Below, piece by piece: positions 27,425 to 34,259 of a stretch of DNA of 64,000 bases. A program made the translations under genes and the position numbers. Positions within the stretch are counted from its first letter, which is position 1, and every line of letters begins with the position of its first letter. This DNA comes from Cryobacterium sp. PH31-AA6 (lineage in GTDB: Bacteria; Actinomycetota; Actinomycetes; Actinomycetales; Microbacteriaceae): assembly GCF_030063195.1 (NCBI RefSeq), contig NZ_JASISS010000008.1, positions 1 to 64,000 on the forward strand, given 5' to 3'. The notes beneath the pieces were generated by a model. It saw only the letters and a list, made by a program, of their open reading frames with translations. It was not told where the DNA came from and did no database searches.

Positions 27425-28786
27425 CTAGACCCGACTGAGCGTGGCCACAACGGTGGCGCCTTCGCCGGCGTGGGAGGTGATCCAGAGGTCGCCCCCCACC
27501 ACCCGCACGGTGTCCCGCATGATCCGAAGGCCCAGGTGCCCGTCGGGCGAGGCGCTTTCCGGATCGAAGCCGCGACCGTCGTCGCGCACCGTCAGCACGG
27601 TGCGCTCGCCGTCCTGGGTGAGGGTGAGTTCGACGGCGCCGGCACCGGCGTGCTTCACCGTGTTGGTGAGCGCTTCCCTTGCCACACGGTAGAGGAGTGC
27701 CGCACGGTCCTGATCGAGGTCGATCCTTTCCGGCATGGACACGGTGGCCTCGACTCCCTGGTCGGCCAGAGGATCGGTCAGTCTCAGCAGGGCCTCGGCC
27801 AGGCCCAGCCGGGCGAAGTCGGGTGGATACAGTTCGGTCGTCATCGCCCGGAGCGTGCCGAGATTGCGTTGCAGGATCGAGCGCGCCCGACCGAACAGCG
27901 GGCGCTCGCCCGGCGGCCCGTGGGCCTCTTCCGCCTCGAAGGAGTAGGAGAGCCCGGAGAGGTCCTGAATGACCTCGTCGTGCAGTTCCCTGGCGATCCG
28001 TCCGCGTTCGAGGTCCGAGGCCACAATCGCATGCTGCAGCAGTCGTCGACGAGACACCTGCTCGCCCTGGATGCGCCGGGCCAACCGGATCGCCGGCAGG
28101 AGCTGTCCCAGCTGCAGGGCGATCAGCGACAGTGCGAAGGCCGGGATGATTTCCCGGAGGAGCGCCAGCTGTTCGGCGTGCACGGCCTCGTCGTCGAAGT
28201 AGGCCTCGAAGATGAGTGGCCGACCCGAGGCATCCATCGCGCGCACGTTGATCTCCAGAAGCTCGCCCAGGGCGGAATCCTGCTCGTTGTCGGCCCGGCG
28301 TTCGGTGCGAACCGACGCGCGGTCGGTGCCTCCGGCGAGCAGGTCCGTGCTCCAGTCGGGGAGCGGGAATGTTCGACCGATCAGTGACGGAAGGTCGGAG
28401 TAGATGACACGCCCGGTGGGATCCCAGACTTTGACTCGCAGGACGTAGTCGCCGGCCACCCAGCGGGCGAGCCGGTCGTCGAGCCTGCGCAGGGCGGCGG
28501 GGTCGCCGGCCAGGAGTTCGTCGGTGATGAGCGGAGCGACCGCGTGGTCGGCGAGCTCGTGGGTTCGTTGGACGGCGGAAGCCAGGGTATGCCGCTCAGC
28601 CTGGCCGCGGATCCACAGCGCGACCGGTACGGAGATCGCCACGAGCGTGACCAGCCCGATCAGCAGGAACCGGGTGACGGCGGAGCGCACCTCGGAGCGT
28701 GCGACGGACCCGTCCTCGTCGTGGAGTGATGCGTGGGCCGGATAAATCGGCGGCCTGGACACGCCTGGAATCCGCGGCTCAGGCAT
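27425..28786 (-). CDS. NarL-type sensor histidine kinase
   Basis: A 453-residue membrane kinase. Transmembrane helix 1 (FLLIGLVTLVAISVPVALWI, near residue 40) and helix 2 (IIPAFALSLIALQLGQLL) bracket an extracytoplasmic sensor domain of about 160 residues. The HisKA_3 phosphoacceptor [19 protein letters not shown] and a HATPase_c domain (VAREALTNTVKHAG, DDGRGFD) follow. The ATG lies one base after the stop of the response-regulator gene; a TTG 24 bp earlier is open. It faces the copper-protein operon tail to tail. The signal is unknown; sensing copper or an envelope state would fit the neighbours. Confidence 0.9.
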   Translation of the reverse strand: MPEPRIPGVSRPPIYPAHASLHDEDGSVARSEVRSAVTRFLLIGLVTLVAISVPVALWIRGQAERHTLASAVQRTHELADHAVAPLITDELLAGDPAALRRLDDRLARWVAGDYVLRVKVWDPTGRVIYSDLPSLIGRTFPLPDWSTDLLAGGTDRASVRTERRADNEQDSALGELLEINVRAMDASGRPLIFEAYFDDEAVHAEQLALLREIIPAFALSLIALQLGQLLPAIRLARRIQGEQVSRRRLLQHAIVASDLERGRIARELHDEVIQDLSGLSYSFEAEEAHGPPGERPLFGRARSILQRNLGTLRAMTTELYPPDFARLGLAEALLRLTDPLADQGVEATVSMPERIDLDQDRAALLYRVAREALTNTVKHAGAGAVELTLTQDGERTVLTVRDDGRGFDPESASPDGHLGLRIMRDTVRVVGGDLWITSHAGEGATVVATLSRV

Positions 28787-28787
28787 C

Positions 28788-29426
28788 TCAACGTTCGCCG
28801 ACCAGGCCAAGCCGTGTCGCGCTGACGACCGCCTCGAGCTGTGAGTGCGCCTCGAGCTTCGCGAGGATTGACTTCACGTAGCCGCGGCAGGTGTTCTCCG
28901 AAATACCCAGAGAGCGAGCGTTGGCCCGCACATCGTTCCCTTCCGCCATCAAGCGCAGCACCTCGAGCTCGCGCCGGGTGAGGGCCTGCATCGAGTGCCG
29001 GTCCTCGTACCGCCGCCACTGCGCGTTCAGGTGGGCGACCAGCGACGGATGCACCAGGAACCCGCCTGGCCGGGCGTTGCGGATGGTGCCCAGCATCCCG
29101 GCCAGCGACCCGTCCTTCGGAAGGAAGGCGCAGATCCCGATGGTGGCGGCCTGTTGCAGGGCCTCGGGAGTCGGATCGCCTGTCAGCATCACGATCCTGG
29201 TTGCCGGAGACTCGGCCAGGATCAGCGCGGCGACGCTCAGGCCGCTGACGTCGGGCAGATGGTAGTCCAGAACGACAAGGTCGGGGTTCAACGCTCGGCA
29301 AAGCTCGATCGCGCGACGACCGCTGTCGGCCGAGCCGACGGTGCACAGGTCCGGTTCGCGATCGAGAGCGTCCATCAGAAGCTCGGTGAAGGTCGTGTGG
29401 TCGTCGACGATGAGGATCCGGATCAT
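28788..29426 (-). CDS. NarL/LuxR family response regulator
   Basis: A 212-residue two-component regulator. The receiver domain has acidic pocket IVDDH, phosphoacceptor D54 (LVVLDYHLPD) and the PKDGS lysine near residue 104. The C-terminal LuxR-type helix-turn-helix is LTRRELEVLRLMAEGNDVR ... GISENTCRGYVKSILAKL. In the usual signature VKTHV replaces the GYVKS seen here, a small variation. It is co-transcribed with the kinase downstream. It is a candidate regulator of the 9.5-27.4 kb operon by proximity. Confidence 0.9.
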   Translation of the reverse strand: MIRILIVDDHTTFTELLMDALDREPDLCTVGSADSGRRAIELCRALNPDLVVLDYHLPDVSGLSVAALILAESPATRIVMLTGDPTPEALQQAATIGICAFLPKDGSLAGMLGTIRNARPGGFLVHPSLVAHLNAQWRRYEDRHSMQALTRRELEVLRLMAEGNDVRANARSLGISENTCRGYVKSILAKLEAHSQLEAVVSATRLGLVGER

Positions 29427-29655
29427 GTCACTCCGTGGGCGGGGGAGTCGGTGGCGCGGGTCTGCTAGCTGCTGTGGTGCTGTTCGCGCCCTAATTCGGG
29501 GTCGGGGCGTCTGGCTTGAGTATGCTCGCGGTCGGGGGCGCTCACCAGCGCCACCACCACCCCCAGTTCAGGTACTAGCGGAGGCGGCGTTCTGGTGCCG
29601 TGGCCCGGCACTACCCCGCAACGCCGGCTCGGCAGGGTCCCGGCCGGCACTCCGG
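29427..29655. other. Intergenic region upstream of the response regulator
   Basis: 229 bp between hutH and the response-regulator gene, both on the minus strand. It holds GCCCTAATTCGGGG near 29489-29502, similar in layout to the palindrome at 9373-9386. I see no open frame with coding character and no clear terminator for hutH. Confidence 0.4.
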
Positions 29656-31266
29656 TCAGCGCAGCGGACCGGTGACGGAGGCCGCGGCATCCGTCACCGC
29701 ACCCGACGCCACCAGCCCGACGACGGCCTCGATCTCGGGGGAGAGGAACCGGTCATGGCCCGGGCCCGCGGCCACGGTCCGAACCAGGTCGCGCACGGCG
29801 CCGGTCGCCGCCCCCGGCAGCACGGGGGCGCGAAGGTCGAGCGAGCGGGCCGCGGTCATGATCTCGATCGCGAGCACCTGTTCGAGTCCGGCGAGGGAGT
29901 GGCGCAGTTTGCGGGCAGCTGCCCAGCCCATCGACACGTGATCCTCCTGCATCGCCGACGACGGAATCGAGTCGACGGATGCCGGCACCGCCAGCCGCTT
30001 GAGCTCCGACACGATCCCGGCCGCGGTGTACTGCGCGATCATCAGCCCGGAGTCGACTCCGACCTCGTGCGCCAGGAAGGGGGGCAGGCCCTTGTTGCGG
30101 TTCGCGTCGAGGTGGCGGTCGGTGCGCCGTTCGCTCATGCTCGCGACATCGGCCGCGGCGATCGCGAGGAAGTCGAGCACGTAGCCGACCGGGGCGCCGT
30201 GGAAGTTGCCGTTGGACGCCACCCGGCCGTCGAGCGCAACGACGGGGTTGTCGACCGCGCTGGCCAGTTCGCGGCCGGCGATCAGCGCGGCGTGGTCGGC
30301 GGTGTCGCGGGCCGCGCCGTGCACTTGAGGGGAGCAGCGCAGCGAGTAGGCGTCCTGCACGGTCGGGTCATCCGGTCCGGCGTGGCTGGCGAGCAGCGGG
30401 GAGCCGGTCAGCAGCGCGCGCAGGTTGCCCGCGCTCGCGGCCTGGCCCAGCTGGGGGCGGAGAGCCTGGAGGTCGGCGGCGAAGGTCGCATCCGTGCCGA
30501 GGAGGGCCTCGACGCTCATCGCGGCGGCGATGTCGGCGGTCGTGAGCAGGCGGCCGAGGTCATCGAGCGCGAGCACGAGCATGCCGAGCATGCCGTCGGT
30601 GCCGTTGATCAGGGCGAGGCCCTCCTTCTCGGCGAGCACGACGGGCGTGATGCCGGCCGCGGCGAGGGCGGCCTGGCCGCTCATCGGCGTGCCGGTCGCG
30701 TCGCGTACCCGGCCCTCGCCCATCACCGCGAGGGCGCAGTGGGCGAGCGGGGCCAGGTCGCCGGAGCAGCCGAGCGAGCCGTACTCGTGCACCACCGGGG
30801 TGATTCCGGCGTTGAGCACGGCGGCGTAGGTCTCCGCGGTGACCGGGCGCACGCCCGTGCGGCCGGTCATCAGGGTCGACAGCCGCAGCAGCATGAGCGC
30901 GCGCACCACCTCGCGCTCCACCTCCGGTCCGCTGCCGGCCGCGTGCGAGCGCACGAGGCTCGCCTGCAGTTGGGCGCGGCGGTCGCTGGTGATGAAGGTC
31001 GTGGCCAGGGCTCCGAATCCGGTGGAGATGCCGTAATGCGGATTGACGTCGCTGGCGAGACCGTCGATGATCCGCCGAGTCGCGGCGACGCCCTCGAGCG
31101 CGGTCGGGTCGAGCACGATCGGGGCGTCCAGGCGGGCCACGGCGACGAGGTCGGCGAAGGACACCGGTCCGGCGCCGACTCTGACAACCTGGGGTCCGGT
31201 TGCTGCGGGAGTGGCGACGGCGGGGCTGGCGGCTGCGGGGCTGGCGGCTGCGGGGCTGATGGTCAT
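29656..31266 (-). CDS. hutH: Histidine ammonia-lyase
   Basis: A 536-residue enzyme that deaminates L-histidine to urocanate and ammonia, the first step of the hut pathway. NPHYGISTGFG (about 75-85) holds the catalytic tyrosine. The MIO-forming loop reads GSLGCSGDLAPLAH with Cys167-Ser168-Gly169, so cysteine stands where many histidases have alanine. The N-terminus starts with an Ala/Ser/Pro repeat (SPAAASPAAASPAVATPAA) before the conserved fold. The ATG at 31266 is used; a GTG/ATG further upstream would add 12 residues. It is divergent from an IclR gene and separate from the other hut genes. Confidence 0.95.
   Translation of the reverse strand: MTISPAAASPAAASPAVATPAATGPQVVRVGAGPVSFADLVAVARLDAPIVLDPTALEGVAATRRIIDGLASDVNPHYGISTGFGALATTFITSDRRAQLQASLVRSHAAGSGPEVEREVVRALMLLRLSTLMTGRTGVRPVTAETYAAVLNAGITPVVHEYGSLGCSGDLAPLAHCALAVMGEGRVRDATGTPMSGQAALAAAGITPVVLAEKEGLALINGTDGMLGMLVLALDDLGRLLTTADIAAAMSVEALLGTDATFAADLQALRPQLGQAASAGNLRALLTGSPLLASHAGPDDPTVQDAYSLRCSPQVHGAARDTADHAALIAGRELASAVDNPVVALDGRVASNGNFHGAPVGYVLDFLAIAAADVASMSERRTDRHLDANRNKGLPPFLAHEVGVDSGLMIAQYTAAGIVSELKRLAVPASVDSIPSSAMQEDHVSMGWAAARKLRHSLAGLEQVLAIEIMTAARSLDLRAPVLPGAATGAVRDLVRTVAAGPGHDRFLSPEIEAVVGLVASGAVTDAAASVTGPLR
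30760..30768 (-). other. MIO cofactor tripeptide Cys-Ser-Gly of HutH
   Basis: The codons TGC TCC GGC on the minus strand encode the tripeptide that cyclises into the electrophilic MIO group. Ala-Ser-Gly is the textbook version. Cys-Ser-Gly occurs in some histidases as far as I recall. Confidence 0.8.
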
Positions 31267-31319
31267 ACTCCGATTGGACACCAGCCCGAGCGCTCCCACC
31301 ACTCGTTTAGACTTGCTGC

Positions 31320-31337
31320 TGTCCGGTATGCCGGACA
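31320..31337. promoter_or_regulatory. Palindrome between hutH and the IclR gene (candidate IclR operator)
   Basis: TGTCCGGTATGCCGGACA is an inverted repeat with arms TGTCCGG and CCGGACA around TATG. It lies in the 122-bp divergent promoter region between hutH (start 31266) and the IclR gene (start 31389), an expected place for a regulator site controlling both genes. Confidence 0.6.
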
Positions 31338-31388
31338 GTTGCGCACGGGTTGCGGGGAAGGTCCGCGGCGAGAAGCAAGGGAGTCCGG

Positions 31389-32162
31389 ATGGCCGGGTCG
31401 AAGGTGCCGGCGGCGGAGGCGACGCTGCGGATCCTGTCCCACCTGGCCGTGCAGCGCGGACCGGTGCCGGCCTCGGCGATCGCCTCGGCGCTCGGCCTGC
31501 CCCGATCGACCGTCTACGACCTCCTGGCCGTGCTCGCCGACCAGGGCTTCGTGCTCCACCTGCCGGAAGAGCGTCGCTACGGGCTGGGCGTCGCCGCCTT
31601 CGAGCTCAGCTCCGGCTTCTCCAGGCAGCAGCCGCTCTCCCACCTCGGCCGTCCGTTGATCGCCGCCCTCGTCGACCGGATCGGCGAGAGCGCGCACCTC
31701 GTCGTGCTGCACGGACGCGACGTGATCTACCTGATCGAGGAACGCGCCCCGCGCCGGCCGTCGCTCGTGACGGATGTCGGTGTGCGCCTGCCGAGTCACC
31801 TCACCGCGAGCGGGCGGGCCCTTCTCGCCGCGCTGCCGCCCGCGCAGCTGCGGGCCCTGTACCCCAACGCGGCGGCGTTTGCGACCCGGGACGGGCAGGG
31901 CCCGAGCACGTCCGGTGAGCTGCGGCGTCTGCTTGACCGGGTGCGCGAGGACGGCTTTGCTCAGGAGGACGGCGAGATCACGGCGGGAATGGCCTCCGTC
32001 GCCGTCGCGGTGCGGGACCACGCCGGCTGGCCGGCCGCCGGCATCGCCGTCACCTTCCCCCGGGAGCGGATCGCCCCTGCGGAGTGGCCGGCCCTCGCCG
32101 CCGAGCTGGCCGGCACCGCCGCGGAACTCTCCCGCCGCATCCGGGGCCGCCCGGGTGCCTGA
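31389..32162 (+). CDS. IclR family transcriptional regulator, likely regulator of hutH
   Basis: A 257-residue regulator. The N-terminal winged helix (about 5-65: AAEATLRILSHLAVQ, then LPRSTVYDLLAVLADQGFVL) is followed by an IclR ligand domain (HLVVLHGRDVIYLIEE, LPSHLTASGRALLAALP). The ATG is preceded by AAGGGAG; a TTG 39 bp earlier is open. Divergent arrangement with hutH and the palindrome in the gap suggest control of histidase. It is different in sequence from the IclR protein next to hutU. Confidence 0.9.
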   Translation: MAGSKVPAAEATLRILSHLAVQRGPVPASAIASALGLPRSTVYDLLAVLADQGFVLHLPEERRYGLGVAAFELSSGFSRQQPLSHLGRPLIAALVDRIGESAHLVVLHGRDVIYLIEERAPRRPSLVTDVGVRLPSHLTASGRALLAALPPAQLRALYPNAAAFATRDGQGPSTSGELRRLLDRVREDGFAQEDGEITAGMASVAVAVRDHAGWPAAGIAVTFPRERIAPAEWPALAAELAGTAAELSRRIRGRPGA

Positions 32163-32170
32163 TCGTCGGC

Positions 32171-32302
32171 ACCCGCTCGCCCGCGCTCGCTCACCCGCTC
32201 GCCCGCGCTCGCTCACCCGCTCGCCCGCGCTCGCTCACCCGCTCGCCCGCGCTCGCTCACCCGCTCGCCCGCGCTCGCTCACCCGCTCGCCCGCGCTCGC
32301 TC
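32171..32302. repeat. Six perfect copies of a 22-bp tandem repeat
   Basis: A 22-base unit beginning ACCCGCTCGCCC and ending GCGCTCGCTC is repeated six times without change (32171-32302), directly after the IclR stop. The flanking bases to about 32330 continue as CGCTCG-rich degenerate sequence. There are no spacers, so this is not a CRISPR array. Confidence 0.95.
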
Positions 32303-32337
32303 GCCGCGCCCTCGCTCGCGGCCCGCGTTGGGGAAGC

Positions 32338-32361
32338 GGGCACGCGGTATACCGCGTGCCC
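32338..32361. terminator. Perfect 24-bp palindrome in a convergent gap
   Basis: GGGCACGCGGTA followed at once by its reverse complement TACCGCGTGCCC. It lies between the convergent IclR and esterase genes, so a bidirectional terminator or a protein-binding dyad is possible. There is no T-run. The remainder of 32303-32454 holds only GC-rich non-coding sequence. Confidence 0.5.
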
Positions 32362-32454
32362 CGAGCGCAAGGGCGGGCCGCGAGTGTCGCTCGGTGCGAC
32401 CCGGGGCGTCCGCGCGAGCATTGCGCCCGAGGCGAGGCGGGCGGGGCGGAGCCG

Positions 32455-33483
32455 CTAGTCGCCGAGGGCCTCGTGCAGGAACGCGGCGACCCGCCGGCGC
32501 ATGGCCTCGTCGAGGATGCCGATCGAGTGCACCGAGCCCGGAACGGCGACCAGCTCGTGCTCGATGCCGAGTCGTTCGAGGTTCGCGGCGAGCCGGGTGG
32601 CCTGGGCCAGCGGGATGAATTCCTTCCCGGACTGGCCGATGAAGACCGGCGGGTCGGTGCGGTCGAGCTGCCGGGTCGGCGATGCGGTGATGGCCTGTGG
32701 GCAGTCGGCGAGGGATGTGCAGCCGAGGTAGCGGAGCACGAGGTCCTGCAGGCGCTGCGAGGACCCGTCGGCGGCGAGGCCCTGCCCGGTCAGGTCGGTC
32801 GGGCCGGAGAGTTCGGCAACGGCGGCGACGCGCGATCCCTCGGTCAGTGAGCCGGAACCGCGGGTGCCGAGCAGCAGGGCGAGGTTGCCGCCGGCCGACC
32901 CGCCGAAGGCGCCGACCCGGGCCGGGTCGATGCCGAACCGTGCCGCATTGTCGGGCTGCCGGATCCATTCCACCGCCGTGGCGAGGTCGTCGATCGCGGC
33001 CGGGAACACGGATGCCGGGGCGAGGCGATAGTCGACCGAATAGGCGACGAACCCTTCGGAAGCGAGCCATTCGCAGACGCCGCGCCAGTCATCGTTGGCC
33101 TTGTCGCCGCGCGTCCAACTGCCGCCGTGCACGGACACGACCGCCGGCAGCAGCGCGCTCGCCGGGGTCCCGGGGACCGACCCGGCGGGCGAGCACACGT
33201 CGAGGGCGAGGGGGGTGCCGTCGGCCGAGGTCGTGTAGACGACGTCGGGCGTGACCGTCACATCGGCCGGTGCGGTGAACGTGCGGATGCCGACGATCGG
33301 TTTGCTCACGGCCCCCACCGCGCCGCCCGTCGCCGCGGCGATCGTCGAGTCGGGGACCGTTGTGCCAGAGTGCAGCCCGGCAAGTCCCGCCGTACCGACG
33401 AGGGCGACGACGAAGACGGTCAGGACCGTGAGCAGGCGGGCGCGCCGCGTACCGAATCGGGTCTGGGGAAGGCGGGGATTCAC
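32455..33483 (-). CDS. Exported alpha/beta hydrolase (esterase/lipase, HSL-like)
   Basis: A 342-residue hydrolase. An N-terminal arginine-rich stretch plus hydrophobic segment (RLLTVLTVFVVALVGTAGLAGL) suggests secretion or membrane anchoring. The oxyanion motif VHGGSW, nucleophile motif GGSAGG (GxSxG) and a C-terminal histidine in GSVHSIG complete the triad of the carboxylesterase/BD-FAE type. The substrate is unknown. GTG start with GGAG five bases upstream. It lies alone, with a GNAT gene upstream on the same strand. Confidence 0.87.
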   Translation of the reverse strand: MNPRLPQTRFGTRRARLLTVLTVFVVALVGTAGLAGLHSGTTVPDSTIAAATGGAVGAVSKPIVGIRTFTAPADVTVTPDVVYTTSADGTPLALDVCSPAGSVPGTPASALLPAVVSVHGGSWTRGDKANDDWRGVCEWLASEGFVAYSVDYRLAPASVFPAAIDDLATAVEWIRQPDNAARFGIDPARVGAFGGSAGGNLALLLGTRGSGSLTEGSRVAAVAELSGPTDLTGQGLAADGSSQRLQDLVLRYLGCTSLADCPQAITASPTRQLDRTDPPVFIGQSGKEFIPLAQATRLAANLERLGIEHELVAVPGSVHSIGILDEAMRRRVAAFLHEALGD

Positions 33484-33515
33484 GTGTGCTCCGAGTGCGG
33501 GGGTATGCCCTGAGA

Positions 33516-33995
33516 CTAGATCGTCCGCGGCCCGGCGGCCAAGTCCTTCGCGAGGCAGACGCTGAACTCCTCGCCCACGTACTGACCGAATTGGGCGATC
33601 TCCCGGTAGCCGCACTCCCGGTAGAACGCCAGGGCGGCCTCGTGCAGCGGCCCGGTCTCCAGCACGACCCGACGGATGCCGGCGGCCGCCGCATCCGCTT
33701 CGGCCCGCGAGAGCAGGCGGCGGGCGATGCCGAGGCCGCGAGCGTCCGGGTCGACGAACATGCGCTTCAGCTCGGCGGTGCCGTCGGCCTGGCTCACGAG
33801 CGCGGCGATGCCCAGGGCCCGGCCCGACTCGTCTCTCGCCGCATAGAAGGAGACGCCCGGCGCTTCGAGCTCCTCGACGCTGAGCAGGAAGTTGCTTTCG
33901 GGCGGGTAGAGGGCCTGCGCATATTCCGCGCTCTGGCGCAGCAGGGCGGCGATCCCGGCCCGTCTGGGCGACTCGATCGCAATGGTCGTCGACAT
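33516..33995 (-). CDS. GNAT family N-acetyltransferase
   Basis: A 159-residue acetyltransferase. The acetyl-CoA-binding motif A is seen as ELKRMFVDPDARGLGIARRLL (about 75-95, with the RGLGIA loop), followed by LETGPLHEAALAFYRECGY, the usual motif B. The family transfers acetyl groups to amines. The acceptor cannot be told from sequence. Gene order suggests transcription with the esterase gene 32 bp downstream. Confidence 0.9.
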   Translation of the reverse strand: MSTTIAIESPRRAGIAALLRQSAEYAQALYPPESNFLLSVEELEAPGVSFYAARDESGRALGIAALVSQADGTAELKRMFVDPDARGLGIARRLLSRAEADAAAAGIRRVVLETGPLHEAALAFYRECGYREIAQFGQYVGEEFSVCLAKDLAAGPRTI

Positions 33996-34259
33996 GAAAA
34001 CAGACTAGACGGAGAAAGTGGTCCGTGACTTTACGGCATCGATCGGGTAACGTAGGTAAGTCGGCTCTTGACACCGCGCAATTTTTACGTGTGCGCGGAT
34101 GGGTTTGTAAGTCAGGATGGGCCGGTTTCCCAGTAATCCGCTGGTGAAAAATCACTGTATGTGAACGGCCCCGGCCATAGACTGCCCGGGTTCTCAGGTT
34201 GCGTCGCGCATGTGCGTCGTCGTTCTGCCATGTACTCAACACAACCCAGGAACTTTTCT
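33996..34259. other. Long leader region upstream of the DEAD-box helicase
   Basis: 264 bp between divergent genes, with locally AT-rich patches (CAATTTTTACGT, GAAAAATCAC). TTGACA is at 34068-34073, but no good -10 sits at 17 bp, so I do not call a promoter. A long 5' leader, common for cold-induced RNA helicase genes, is possible but not shown. Confidence 0.3.

Noticed and set aside
32171..32302. Possible CRISPR array
   Set aside because: The 22-bp units abut with no unique spacers and no cas genes are nearby, so it is a plain tandem repeat.
34068..34096. TTGACA promoter for the helicase gene
   Set aside because: No acceptable -10 element lies 16-18 bp downstream of TTGACA.
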